In this document: positions 34,045 to 42,142 of the stretch, piece by piece
How positions within the stretch are numbered: the first letter of the stretch is position 1
Layout: every line of letters begins with the position of its first letter
Origin: Longimicrobium sp.
GTDB lineage: Bacteria; Gemmatimonadota; Gemmatimonadetes; Longimicrobiales; Longimicrobiaceae
NCBI GenBank assembly: GCA_036377595.1
Contig: DASUYB010000143.1
Coordinates: 58,432 to 122,431, forward strand
Direction: 5' to 3'
DNA: 64,000 nucleotides
Translations under genes and position numbers: made by a program
The notes under the pieces: generated by a model
Database searches by the model: none
What the model was told of the DNA's origin: nothing
What the model saw: the letters and a program-made list of their open reading frames with translations, nothing else

Positions 34045-34799
34045 CGACGCGGGACCTCCACGCGGACTGGGCCCGGATCGGCGGCGGCTTCTCGGTCGAG
34101 CCGTCCAGCTCGCCCGTGGACCTCGAGGCGCTGATCATGGGCACGCTCGCCGCCGCTCCCGCCGACGCGCGGCTCTTCTGGGTGGCGGCCAGCTGGCTGG
34201 CGGTGCACCACAACCTGGTGAACACGCGCCGGCTCTCGCATTCCCTGCATTCCGCCGGCATCCGCGATCTCGCGGTGGCGGGCGCGATCCTCTCCGTGGC
34301 CCGCGAGGCGGCAGGCTCGGCCACCCAGCTCGATTCGGCGCTGAAGCACTGCAGGCCGCTCGGCGACCCGCAGCCGCTGTTCGACATCATCGCCGAGAGC
34401 CCGTTTCTGACCGCGAAGGCGCGCGACGGTGCGCTGGACGTGTTCGCCGCGTGGGGCTACTGGCAGGACGAGATCTCGCTCCGCACCGATGCGATCCGCC
34501 CGGTGCAGTGGGTGCTGGCGCACTGCCCCGAGTTCCGCAGCCGCGCCATCCTGGGCGCCGCGCTCGAGGCGGAGGTCGTCGACCTCGTCTTCCTGATTCC
34601 CCTGAGCGTCCAGGAGATCAGCGAGGTGCTGGGGGTGACCTATTCGGCGGCCCACAACGCGGCGGGCCGCCTCCTCGGCCGCGGCTGGCTGCGCAAGACG
34701 CGCCGGGGGCGGCGCCTGGTGCTGGCGCTGCGCGACGAGATCCGCGCGTGGTACGAAGCTTACCCGACGGAAGCGGGGAGCGCGCTCGGAACGGCGTGA
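34041..34799 (+). CDS. Unknown partner protein with C-terminal winged helix
   Basis: The 252-aa start at GTG 34041 overlaps the upstream stop (GTGA), implying translational coupling. The N-terminal two-thirds are helical (MGTLAAAPADARLFWVAASWLAVHHNLVNTRRL ...) and unrecognised. The C-terminus is a helix-turn-helix (LSVQEISEVLGVTYSAAHNAAGRLLGRGWLRKTRRGRRLVLAL). It may be the DNA-binding regulator or antitoxin for the nucleotidyltransferase-like protein, binding the repeats at 33464. That role is inference. Confidence 0.65.
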   Translation: MTTRDLHADWARIGGGFSVEPSSSPVDLEALIMGTLAAAPADARLFWVAASWLAVHHNLVNTRRLSHSLHSAGIRDLAVAGAILSVAREAAGSATQLDSALKHCRPLGDPQPLFDIIAESPFLTAKARDGALDVFAAWGYWQDEISLRTDAIRPVQWVLAHCPEFRSRAILGAALEAEVVDLVFLIPLSVQEISEVLGVTYSAAHNAAGRLLGRGWLRKTRRGRRLVLALRDEIRAWYEAYPTEAGSALGTA

Positions 34800-34875
34800 A
34801 TCCTTGACTTCGCCGGAAGGGGAATTAGGGTGCGGTGGGTGCCTGACGCCGGCATCATCATGCGGGGAGACCGGG

Positions 34876-35304
34876 ATGTGGGGACACGACATGCGGTTCG
34901 TGTGCGCCCGCCGCGGAGAGCTGTGGTACGTGACGGTGTACGGCGACTACGGGCTCGAGGTGGCGAAGGTTGCGTACAGCGCGATCGTCGACGCGTGCAC
35001 CGACGGCGGGCCGTGCCGCGCGCTCCTCGACTGCCGGATGGTGGAGGGCTCACCCACGACACTCGAGCGCTACGATTTAGGCGAGCACGTGGCGCGCGAG
35101 AACGCCGCGTTCCAGGAGCGCGGCCGCGCCACCCTGCTGCAGGTGGCCTTCCTCTGCGTGGCCCCGCTCCTGGACCTGAACCGGTTCGGCGAGACGGTGG
35201 CCCGCAATCGCGGCGCGTACGTCAAGGTGAGCGACGACATGGACGAGGCGCTGCGCTGGCTCGGCTTCTCGCCCAGGGGGGAGCGCATCGCCGCGGGGGT
35301 GTGA
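34876..35304 (+). CDS. Hypothetical STAS/SpoIIAA-like protein
   Basis: The 142-aa start at ATG 34876 (MWGHDMRFVCARRGELWYVTVYGDYG) is chosen for GGGGAG seven nt upstream. The pattern of strand, helix (LEVAKVAYSAIVDACTDGG), strand (CRALLDCRMVEG), long helix, strand (LLQVAFLCVAP) and a C-terminal DDMDEALRWLGFS resembles SpoIIAA-like/STAS folds. It has no transmembrane segment. Function unknown. Confidence 0.62.
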   Translation: MWGHDMRFVCARRGELWYVTVYGDYGLEVAKVAYSAIVDACTDGGPCRALLDCRMVEGSPTTLERYDLGEHVARENAAFQERGRATLLQVAFLCVAPLLDLNRFGETVARNRGAYVKVSDDMDEALRWLGFSPRGERIAAGV

Positions 35305-35518
35305 CCGCGCCCGGGCGTCCCGTCTCCTCATCCGTCGGCGTCCCTGCCCTGTCCCCTCGCTCCCTCCGGCTCGTCCCCGCGCGGGGACAGAATGCGGCCG
35401 CGCCTCCGTTCAGGAATCGCCTAAGTCCAATCCCAGCAATGGATTGAGATTGTATACAGGATCGGAACGCCGCTTGCTCTCCGGACGGGCAGCTTCCTGC
35501 ACCACCCGGAGACACACC

Positions 35519-36832
35519 ATGCGCAACCCCATCGCCGCCGCCCTGCTCCTGCTGACGTTCGGCGGAGCCGTGGCGGCCGCCCGCCCGGCGGCCGCCCAGG
35601 ACGGCGCGCTCCATCGCGCGGACGACGCCTACGAGGCGCGGCGTTCCGACGATCAGGACGGCTACGGCTCCACCCGCGACGACCGCTACGGCGGCGGCTA
35701 CCAGCGCGGCCCCACCGTGCGCGTGTGGCTGGACAACGACCGCGACCTGTTCTATCCCGGCGCGCAGACGCGGGTGATGGTGCGGCCCAGCCAGGACGCC
35801 TACGTGGCGGTGATGCACATCACCCCCGACGGCGACGTGGAGGTGCTGTGGCCGCGCAGCTACAGCGACGACGGCTTCCTCGAGGGCGGCCGCTCGTACG
35901 CGTTCGGCAGCCGCACCGGCGGCGCGTTCCTGCGCGTGGGCTACGGCTACGGGCTGGGCTACGTGTTCTCCGTGGCCAGCGACGAGCCGCTCGACCTGCG
36001 CCGCGTGCGCGACTACTACTATCGCCGCACCGTAGGATGGGACGCGTCGCTGAACGTCTACGGCGACCCGTTCCACGCGATGGAGCGGATCGCGCGTCTC
36101 CTCGTCCCCGACTACGACGACGGGTACGGCTTCCTGGACTGGTACAGCTACTCGGTGGGAAGCAGCCGCTACTCGTTCCCCCGCTACGCCTGCTACGACA
36201 GCTACGGCTCGTGGTACGGGAGCCGCAGCCCGTACTACGACGGGTGCGACCGGGTGCGGGTGTTGCTGCGCGAGGTGCCCTACTATTATGACACCCGCTA
36301 CTACCGGGGCGACCGCAGCCGCTACTGGCGCCGCTACTACCCGGGCGACTACGCCATCCGCCGCGACCCCGAGCACCGCTACAAGGAGGGCGACGGCGCC
36401 CGTGGCGTGGCCCGGTCGCCCAACTACCGGCCCTTCACCCGCTCGGGCGACGCGCCGCCGCCGCGCTCGGGGAGCAGCGCCCGCGACGACCAGCAGGAGC
36501 CGCGCGGCACCACGCAGGAGCGGCCCAGCCGGCAGCGCCCCACCCTGCAGCGCCGGCCGGAGGAGAGCGAGCCGGTGCGGGTGAGCCCGCGCAGCGAGCC
36601 GCGCTCGCAGGAGCCGCGCGAGCCGCAGACGCGCCGCTCCGAGCCGCGCAGCGAGCCCCGGAACGAGCCGCGCGCCGAGCCTCGCCGCGAGCCCCCGCCG
36701 TCGCGCAGCAGCGAGCCGCGCTCGGAGCCGCGCAGCAACCCGCGCTCCGAGCAGCCGCGGCGCGAGTCGCCGTCGTCCGGTGGGCGCTCGCCCAGCTCGG
36801 TCTCGTCGCCCCGGGTCCGGCCAGAGTCCTGA
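35519..36832 (+). CDS. Secreted DUF4384 protein with Ser-Glu-Pro-Arg repeat tail
   Basis: The 437-aa start at ATG 35519 has a signal peptide (IAAALLLLTFGGAVAAARPAAAQ). A DUF4384-like domain spans about residues 65-190 (VRVWLDNDRDLFYPGAQTRVMV ... YVAVMHITPDGDVEVLWP). A Tyr-rich middle follows (YSYSVGSSRYSFPRY, YYYDTRYYRGDRSRYWRRYY). The last 110 residues are repeats of SEPR/NEPR/AEPR, strongly basic and acidic in alternation and probably disordered. A periplasmic or surface location is inferred. The TATACA at 35453 may be its -10 box. Confidence 0.78.
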   Translation: MRNPIAAALLLLTFGGAVAAARPAAAQDGALHRADDAYEARRSDDQDGYGSTRDDRYGGGYQRGPTVRVWLDNDRDLFYPGAQTRVMVRPSQDAYVAVMHITPDGDVEVLWPRSYSDDGFLEGGRSYAFGSRTGGAFLRVGYGYGLGYVFSVASDEPLDLRRVRDYYYRRTVGWDASLNVYGDPFHAMERIARLLVPDYDDGYGFLDWYSYSVGSSRYSFPRYACYDSYGSWYGSRSPYYDGCDRVRVLLREVPYYYDTRYYRGDRSRYWRRYYPGDYAIRRDPEHRYKEGDGARGVARSPNYRPFTRSGDAPPPRSGSSARDDQQEPRGTTQERPSRQRPTLQRRPEESEPVRVSPRSEPRSQEPREPQTRRSEPRSEPRNEPRAEPRREPPPSRSSEPRSEPRSNPRSEQPRRESPSSGGRSPSSVSSPRVRPES

Positions 36833-36882
36833 GGGAAGGAGGGCTCCGGGAGCATCCACACCGCATCAGGAGCCCTGCTTCG

Positions 36883-38439
36883 ATGACCCGACGTCCGTCC
36901 GCACTCCTTTCCGCCGCGCTGGCGATCCTCGCCGGCGCGGCGCCGTCGTATGCCCAGGCGCCGCGCCCCGCGCCCACGCCGCCCGAGGTGGCCGCGGCGG
37001 CCAACGTCATCACTGTCGAGGACGCCCGCGCGCGGCTGGAGTTCATCTCCAGCGACCTGATGCGGGGCCGCGACACGCCCAGCCCCGAGCTGAACATCGT
37101 CGCCAGCTACCTGGTGTCCAACTACAAGGCGATGGGGTTCGAGGCGGGCGGCGAGGGCGGGACCTTCTTCCAGTGGTATCCCTACGGGCTGCGCCGGCTG
37201 AACACCACCGCCGCGCGCTTCGGGGCGCAGGGGCGCGAGGCTGTGGCGTTCACCGCGGGGCGCGACTTCTGGACGGCGGGGGGGACGGCGCAGGACGTCT
37301 CGGGCGCGCTAGTCTACGTGGGCCGCGCGGCGGACGGGTCGCTGGCGCCGGGGTCGCTCGCCGGCCGCATCGCCATCGCCGCGATCCCGGGCGCGTCGAC
37401 GCGCGACTGGCGGCTGGAGCGCAACCGCATCCGCAACGCCGCGCGCGGGGCGGGGGCCAGCGCGGTCGCATTCGTCCTGGCGCCGGAATGGACGGCGGAC
37501 TCGATCGCGAAGTATGCGGCGCTCTCCGCGCGGCCGTCGCGCAACGTGGGGACTGATCCCGCATATCCCCAGTTCTACCTGGGGCAGGAGGCGGCGGGGC
37601 GGCTCTTCCGCGCGGCGGGGATGGATCTGGCGCAGCAGTGGACGGCCGGCGCGGCGGCGGGCTTCCGCCCCGTCCCGCTGGCGGGGGTGACGGCGACGGG
37701 GTCGCTGCCGGTGGAGCAGGTGGACCAGGCGCGCGCACCCAACGTGATCGCGGTGTGGCCGGGGAGCGACCCGGTGCTGCGCAACGAGTACGTCGTCCTT
37801 TCCGCGCACATGGACCACGTGGGGGTGGGCGAGCCGGTGAACGGAGACTCGATCTACAACGGGGCCGACGACGACGGGTCGGGGACCACGGGGATCCTCG
37901 AAGTGGCGCGCGCCTTCCAGTCGATGGGGATGCGGCCGAAGCGCTCGATCGTGATCCTGCACGTGAGCGGCGAGGAGAAGGGGCTGGTGGGGTCGGAATG
38001 GTTCTCCGAGCACCCCACGATCCCACTGGACCGGATCGTGGCCGACATCAACATCGACATGATCGGCCGCAACAACCCCGACAGCGTGGTGGTGATCGGG
38101 AAGCAGTACTCGTCGCTGGGGACCACGGCCAACGCGGTGCAGCGCGCGCATCCCGAGCTGCACCTGACGCTCTCGGACGACCTGTGGCCGCAGGAGCGCT
38201 TCTTCTTCCGGTCCGACCACTACAACTTCGCGCGCAAGGAGATCCCGGCGATCTTCTTCTTCAGCGGCACGCACCGGGACTACCACCGCCCCAGCGACGA
38301 GGTGCAGAAGATCGACTTCGACAAGCTGACGCGGATCGCGCGGATGGCATTCTTCACCGCGTGGGAGGTGGCCAACGCCCCCCAGCGCCCGCAGTGGGAC
38401 CCGCGCGGGCTGGCGGAGGTGCGGGCGATGACGAGGTGA
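36883..38439 (+). CDS. M28 family zinc metallopeptidase
   Basis: The 518-aa protein has a signal peptide (MTRRPSALLSAALAILAGAAPSYAQA). A PA-like insert precedes the catalytic domain. Zinc-site motifs are in order: His in SAHMDHVG, Asp in NGADDDGSGTTG, Glu-Glu in SGEEKGLVGSEWF, Asp in DINIDMIGRN, and His in GTHRDYHRPSDE. It is an aminopeptidase-like enzyme acting in the periplasm, complete in length. It follows the DUF4384 gene by 50 bp and could be co-transcribed. Confidence 0.92.
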   Translation: MTRRPSALLSAALAILAGAAPSYAQAPRPAPTPPEVAAAANVITVEDARARLEFISSDLMRGRDTPSPELNIVASYLVSNYKAMGFEAGGEGGTFFQWYPYGLRRLNTTAARFGAQGREAVAFTAGRDFWTAGGTAQDVSGALVYVGRAADGSLAPGSLAGRIAIAAIPGASTRDWRLERNRIRNAARGAGASAVAFVLAPEWTADSIAKYAALSARPSRNVGTDPAYPQFYLGQEAAGRLFRAAGMDLAQQWTAGAAAGFRPVPLAGVTATGSLPVEQVDQARAPNVIAVWPGSDPVLRNEYVVLSAHMDHVGVGEPVNGDSIYNGADDDGSGTTGILEVARAFQSMGMRPKRSIVILHVSGEEKGLVGSEWFSEHPTIPLDRIVADINIDMIGRNNPDSVVVIGKQYSSLGTTANAVQRAHPELHLTLSDDLWPQERFFFRSDHYNFARKEIPAIFFFSGTHRDYHRPSDEVQKIDFDKLTRIARMAFFTAWEVANAPQRPQWDPRGLAEVRAMTR

Positions 38440-38443
38440 GATT

Positions 38444-38505
38444 AGTGCCCAGTGCCAAGTGCCCAGTGCCCAGTAGAAGAGGTGCTGAGTGCTGAGTGCT
38501 GAGTG
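38444..38505. repeat. Palindromic/tandem 7-nt units (AGTGCCC and GTGCTGA)
   Basis: AGTGCCCAGTGCCAAGTGCC (38444 on) is followed by three GTGCTGA units (38482-38505), just after the M28 gene. Confidence 0.8.
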
Positions 38506-38590
38506 GACGCGGGGCTCGTCGGGAGTGACGGGTCCCGCGTCGCATTCAGGGGATGCTCACCCCAGGCACCATCGTGGCTCCCGCGCTGAG

Positions 38591-38744
38591 TTCTCCCCTC
38601 CCCTGCGCAGCGGGGGAGGGGCCGGGGGAGGGGGCCAGCCGGGCGGGCAGGATGCTTCCATATCGCCGCCGAAGCTGCTCGCGGCGCTGAGGTCTCCCCC
38701 TCCCCCAGTCGGTTTTGGGGGAGGGGGCCGGGGGGGAGAGGGCC
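38591..38744. repeat. C-rich composite repeat, two modules in direct orientation
   Basis: Module 1 (38591-38637) and module 2 (38691-38744) are each followed by GCGGGCAGGATGC. This is the inverse of the arrangement at 10876-11034. Together with the heptad units it fills the gene-free stretch 38440-38998. The remaining 38775-38998 shows no clear element. Confidence 0.78.
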
Positions 38745-38998
38745 ATCGCCTGGCGGGCAGGATGCCGTCGCTCCACGCACAGTCCAGTGACGATCCGCGT
38801 CTCCTCGCTCCCGCAATTCGTCGCATCGTGATCTTCACGCCACAACAGTCTGTACATCTTTCGCCGCTTCCGTTATCGTTCCCGCCTTCACGACAATCGC
38901 ACGGAACACACGCATCTCCAGGGGCGCCGAACCGGCCCGCGGCACACGGGTACGGGAGCGCGCCGAACCGTCCACGCACCACCCTTACGTCGTCCGCC

Positions 38999-41419
38999 GT
39001 GACCGACACCGCCGAGGCAGCCGTATCGCCCGACAGCGCGCTCGACGCCGCCCGCGAGGTGCTGCGCCGGTACTGGGGCTACCCGGACTTCCGCCCCGGG
39101 CAGGACCAGGCCATCCGCAACGTCCTGTCCGGCGGCGACTCGCTCACGGTGATGCCCACCGGCGGCGGCAAGAGCATCTGCTACCAGGTGCCGGCGATGA
39201 TGCAGCCCGGCGTGACGCTCGTCGTCTCGCCGCTCATCTCCCTGATGAAGGACCAGATCGACGCGCTGGAGGCGCTGGGGATCCCCGGCACCTTCATCAA
39301 CTCGTCGCTCTCGTTGTCCGAGATGAACGCCCGCCTGGCCGCGGCCGAGCGCGGGGCGTACAAGCTCGTCTACGTGGCCCCCGAGCGCTTCGACTCCGAC
39401 GCCTTCCAGCATCGCCTGGCCGCGCTCGACGTCTCGCTACTGGCCGTCGACGAGGCGCACTGCGTCTCCGAATGGGGGCACGACTTCCGGCCGAGTTACC
39501 TGCGCCTGGGGCGCGTCCGTCGTCTCCTGAAGGACCCGCCGATCGCCGCGCTGACGGCCACCGCGACGGAGGAGGTGCGGCGCGACATCGTGCGCCAGCT
39601 CGGCCTCCGCTCTCCCCGCGTGCTGGTCACCGGCTTCGACCGCCGCAACCTCGTGTGGCACGTCCTCCGGGCGAAGAACGACTCGGAGAAGGACCGCATC
39701 CTCCTCAAGCTCCTTCGCGGGCGCGAGGGCTCGTCCATCGTCTACGCCAGCACGCGCAAGAGCGTCGACGCGCTCACCGGGCTGCTGAACGGCGCGGGCG
39801 TCCCCTGCGTGGGCTACCACGCCGGGCTGATGGACCGCGAGCGCAAGTCCGTGCAGGACCGCTTCATGAGCGGCGACGCGCGGGTGGTGGTCGCCACCAA
39901 CGCGTTCGGGATGGGGATCGACAAGAGCGACGTGCGCATCGTGGTGCACTACAACATGCCCGGCAACCTGGAGGCGTACTACCAGGAGGCCGGGCGCGCC
40001 GGGCGCGACGGCGGGCCGTCGGACTGCGTGCTCCTGCACGCCTATCCCGACCGCTTCATCCACGAGTTCTTCACCGACGTCTCCAACCCGCCGCGCGACG
40101 CGGTGGAGCAGGTGCTGCGCGTCCTCCGCCGCGACGCGGACGCGCGCGGCATCTGCACCACGCCGGCGGACGAGATCGCGCGCGAGTTGAAGAAGCACCT
40201 CAAGGCCGACAAGCAGGTGGCCAGCGCCGTCCGCGTCCTCGAGCAGCACGGCTTGGCGAAGGCGAGCACCGCCGGCGGCCAGGGGGTGCGCCTCCGCCTC
40301 CTCGCGACGCCGTCGCGCATCTCCGGCGAGCTCTCGGGGCGGGAGACGGAGATCAATTTCCTGCGCGCGCTGTGGAAGGCGGGCGGGGGGGAGAAGGTGT
40401 ACCGCGGCGCCGAGGTGGAGTGGCGCGTCCTGGGCCGCGCGGCGGGCGGCGAATCTCCCGTGGACCTGCTCGACCGGCTGCAGGACGAAGGCTTCCTCGA
40501 GTGGCAGCAGGGCGGGGAGGGGGTGTGGGTGATCGACCGCAAGACGCCCATCCCCCAGCTGCCGATCGACTGGCGCGCGCTGGACGAGAAGCGCGAGCGC
40601 GACATGCGCAAGCTGCAGAAGATGCAGATCTACGCGTACACCAAGGACTGCCGCCGCGGCTTCGTGCTGCAGTACTTCGGCGACGCGGCGGCGATGAAGC
40701 ACTGCGGCGCGTGCGACAACTGCCTGGCCGAGGAAGAGCGGCTCACCGCGCGCCACGGCATCGAGCTCGACCGCGACGAGCCCCCGCGTGAGCGCAAGAA
40801 GAAGGACCGGCTCCCCCTCGATTTCCGCCGCGACCGCCGCGCCGCGCGCCGCGACGGATACGACCTGTCGCGCGACGGGGTGCTCACGGTGCAGGCCGGC
40901 CCCGACCTGCTGCGCGGCCACCTGCGCCGGCTGCGCAAGGAGCTCGCGCGGCGCCATGACGTCCCCCCGTTCATGGTGATGTCGGAGGAGGTGCTGAACG
41001 CCGTCGCCCAGGCGCAGCCGGACTCGCCCGAGGCGCTGCTCGGCGTGGAGGGCGTCACGCCGCGCCTGCTGGAGCGCTTCGGCGCGCCGGTGATGGAGCT
41101 GCTGCGCGCCCACGCCAACGGCGAGACCCTTCCCGACCTCGCGGACGAGCCGCGGCCGCGCCGCGCTTCGCCCGCGTCGTACGACGATCCCACGCCCGAG
41201 CAGTCGGCGCTCTACGGGAGGTTGAAGCAGCTCCGCACCGAGCTGGCGCGCGAGCTGAAGCAGCCCGCGTACTGCGTGTTCTCCGACCGCACGCTGATCG
41301 CCATCGCCCGCGACCATCCGACGACCGAGCGCGAGCTGCTGGCCGTCAGCGGCGTGGGACCCGCGAAGCTGGAGAAGTTCGGGGAGGCCTTCCTCCGCGT
41401 GCTGCGCGATGAAGCCTGA
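38999..41419 (+). CDS. recQ: ATP-dependent DNA helicase RecQ with two HRDC domains
   Basis: The 806-aa start at GTG 38999 (VTDTAEAAVSPDSALDAAREVL) begins just before the helicase domain; the upstream in-frame extension is repeat-derived and rejected. Walker A is PTGGGKSICYQVP, the DEAH box VDEAHCVSEWGHDFRP, motif VI QEAGRAGRDG. The RQC zinc site is spread over CRRGFVLQYF and CGACDNC. Two HRDC domains follow (residues about 635-695 and 735-805, VMSEEVLNAVAQAQP and YCVFSDRTLIAIARDHP). It unwinds recombination intermediates 3' to 5'. Two HRDC modules are more than the usual one. Confidence 0.94.
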   Translation: MTDTAEAAVSPDSALDAAREVLRRYWGYPDFRPGQDQAIRNVLSGGDSLTVMPTGGGKSICYQVPAMMQPGVTLVVSPLISLMKDQIDALEALGIPGTFINSSLSLSEMNARLAAAERGAYKLVYVAPERFDSDAFQHRLAALDVSLLAVDEAHCVSEWGHDFRPSYLRLGRVRRLLKDPPIAALTATATEEVRRDIVRQLGLRSPRVLVTGFDRRNLVWHVLRAKNDSEKDRILLKLLRGREGSSIVYASTRKSVDALTGLLNGAGVPCVGYHAGLMDRERKSVQDRFMSGDARVVVATNAFGMGIDKSDVRIVVHYNMPGNLEAYYQEAGRAGRDGGPSDCVLLHAYPDRFIHEFFTDVSNPPRDAVEQVLRVLRRDADARGICTTPADEIARELKKHLKADKQVASAVRVLEQHGLAKASTAGGQGVRLRLLATPSRISGELSGRETEINFLRALWKAGGGEKVYRGAEVEWRVLGRAAGGESPVDLLDRLQDEGFLEWQQGGEGVWVIDRKTPIPQLPIDWRALDEKRERDMRKLQKMQIYAYTKDCRRGFVLQYFGDAAAMKHCGACDNCLAEEERLTARHGIELDRDEPPRERKKKDRLPLDFRRDRRAARRDGYDLSRDGVLTVQAGPDLLRGHLRRLRKELARRHDVPPFMVMSEEVLNAVAQAQPDSPEALLGVEGVTPRLLERFGAPVMELLRAHANGETLPDLADEPRPRRASPASYDDPTPEQSALYGRLKQLRTELARELKQPAYCVFSDRTLIAIARDHPTTERELLAVSGVGPAKLEKFGEAFLRVLRDEA

Positions 41420-41426
41420 TCCGACG

Positions 41427-41570
41427 GAAGTGCGTGAGTGCGGAAGTGCGTGAGTGCGGAAGTGCGTGAGTGCGGAAGTGCGTGAGTGCAGAAGTGCGTG
41501 AGTGCGCTCGATCGATGCGCGATTGCGGTCTGAGCTGACGGCAGCGCACTCACGCACTCACGCACTCTCG
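41427..41570. repeat. Tandem 16-nt repeat with inverted arm
   Basis: Five copies of GGAAGTGCGTGAGTGC (41426-41505; the fourth junction reads CAGAAG) are followed by the complementary arm CGCACTCACGCACTCACGC (41545-41563) after 40 nt. It could fold into a long hairpin after recQ. No unique spacers, so it is not a CRISPR array. Confidence 0.88.
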
Positions 41571-41615
41571 TCCGTGTGCCCAGCGTGACAATGACTTCGC
41601 GACGCCCGGCACGGG

Positions 41616-41643
41616 TTGACACGCCGCCGCCGTCCGTTTAGAT
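41616..41643 (+). promoter_or_regulatory. Sigma-70-like promoter of the haloperoxidase cluster
   Basis: TTGACA (41616-41621) and TTAGAT (41638-41643) are 16 nt apart, about 500 nt before the first haloperoxidase start. Two terminator-like hairpins follow before the gene. Confidence 0.6.
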
Positions 41644-41677
41644 CTCACGGCAGACGGAACGAGATGGAGCGCAGACG

Positions 41678-41716
41678 ACGCTCCCCCGCCGGCACAGCGT
41701 CCGGACGAGGGAGCGT
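41678..41716 (+). terminator. Terminator-like hairpin 1 in the haloperoxidase leader
   Basis: Outer stem ACGCTCCC / GGGAGCGT with an inner CCGG..CCGG and the loop GCACAGCGT, followed by TTTCTC. It lies about 65 nt after the predicted transcription start, giving a possible short RNA or attenuator. Confidence 0.6.
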
Positions 41717-41790
41717 TTCTCATTGCTCCCCGAATCCCCCGCCAGACCGGCGGACGCAGCAACCGAATCGCGTGGAGATCCGGGACCGCG

Positions 41791-41825
41791 AGGCCCCCGC
41801 CCGGCAGAGTGCCGGTCGGGGGCCT
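41791..41825 (+). terminator. Terminator-like hairpin 2 in the haloperoxidase leader
   Basis: Outer stem AGGCCCCCG / CGGGGGCCT with inner stem CCGGC / GCCGG and loop AGAGT, followed by TTTCGTGTTT. It shares the CCGGCASAG core with hairpins at 41690, 41951 and 47211. Confidence 0.65.
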
Positions 41826-41864
41826 TTCGTGTTTCGGAGCCGAAACAACACACCGGGCCGCCTC

Positions 41865-41975
41865 ACGCCCCTGTCCGCCAGAGCGCGGGCGGGGGCGTCG
41901 TGCGTCCGCGGAACCAGAGACGGCGAGACAGACGGGGTCCCAGCCAGAGCCCCTGCACCCGGCAGAGCGTCCGGG
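41865..41975 (+). promoter_or_regulatory. Conserved leader hairpins before haloperoxidase copy 1
   Basis: A hairpin ending GGGGGCGTCGTGCGTCC (41891-41907) matches elements before copy 2 (44558) and copy 3 (47072). A second one with CCCGGCAGAGCGTCCGGG (41958-41975) matches 47209-47226 before copy 3. Bases 41976-42142 show no further clear element. Confidence 0.6.
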
Positions 41976-42142
41976 CCCACCGACCCGGCCAGCGCGCCGG
42001 GGGAGAGGATGCGGTCCACCCGGAGCCAGCGGTCGCCACCCGCGCCGCGACGGGAGACAAGGCCGCGCCGGAGCAGGGATCGGCCGCCGCGCACCACGGC
42101 GCGGCGGCGGCGAAGGGACGCATGGCAGAGGAGCAGTCAATC

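Noticed and set aside
38489..38998. 170-residue N-terminal extension of RecQ
   Set aside because: It translates the C-rich composite repeats; the RecQ helicase homology begins just after GTG 38999.
41426..41570. CRISPR array after recQ
   Set aside because: The 16-nt units are contiguous with no unique spacers, and no cas genes are present.
41670..41830. Known riboswitch (cyclic-di-GMP or cobalamin type) in the haloperoxidase leader
   Set aside because: None of the conserved riboswitch core sequences could be recognised; only simple hairpins are visible.
41723..42142. 140-residue N-terminal extension of haloperoxidase copy 1
   Set aside because: It translates the hairpin-rich leader, has no counterpart in copies 2 and 3, and the common MAKA start has a ribosome site.
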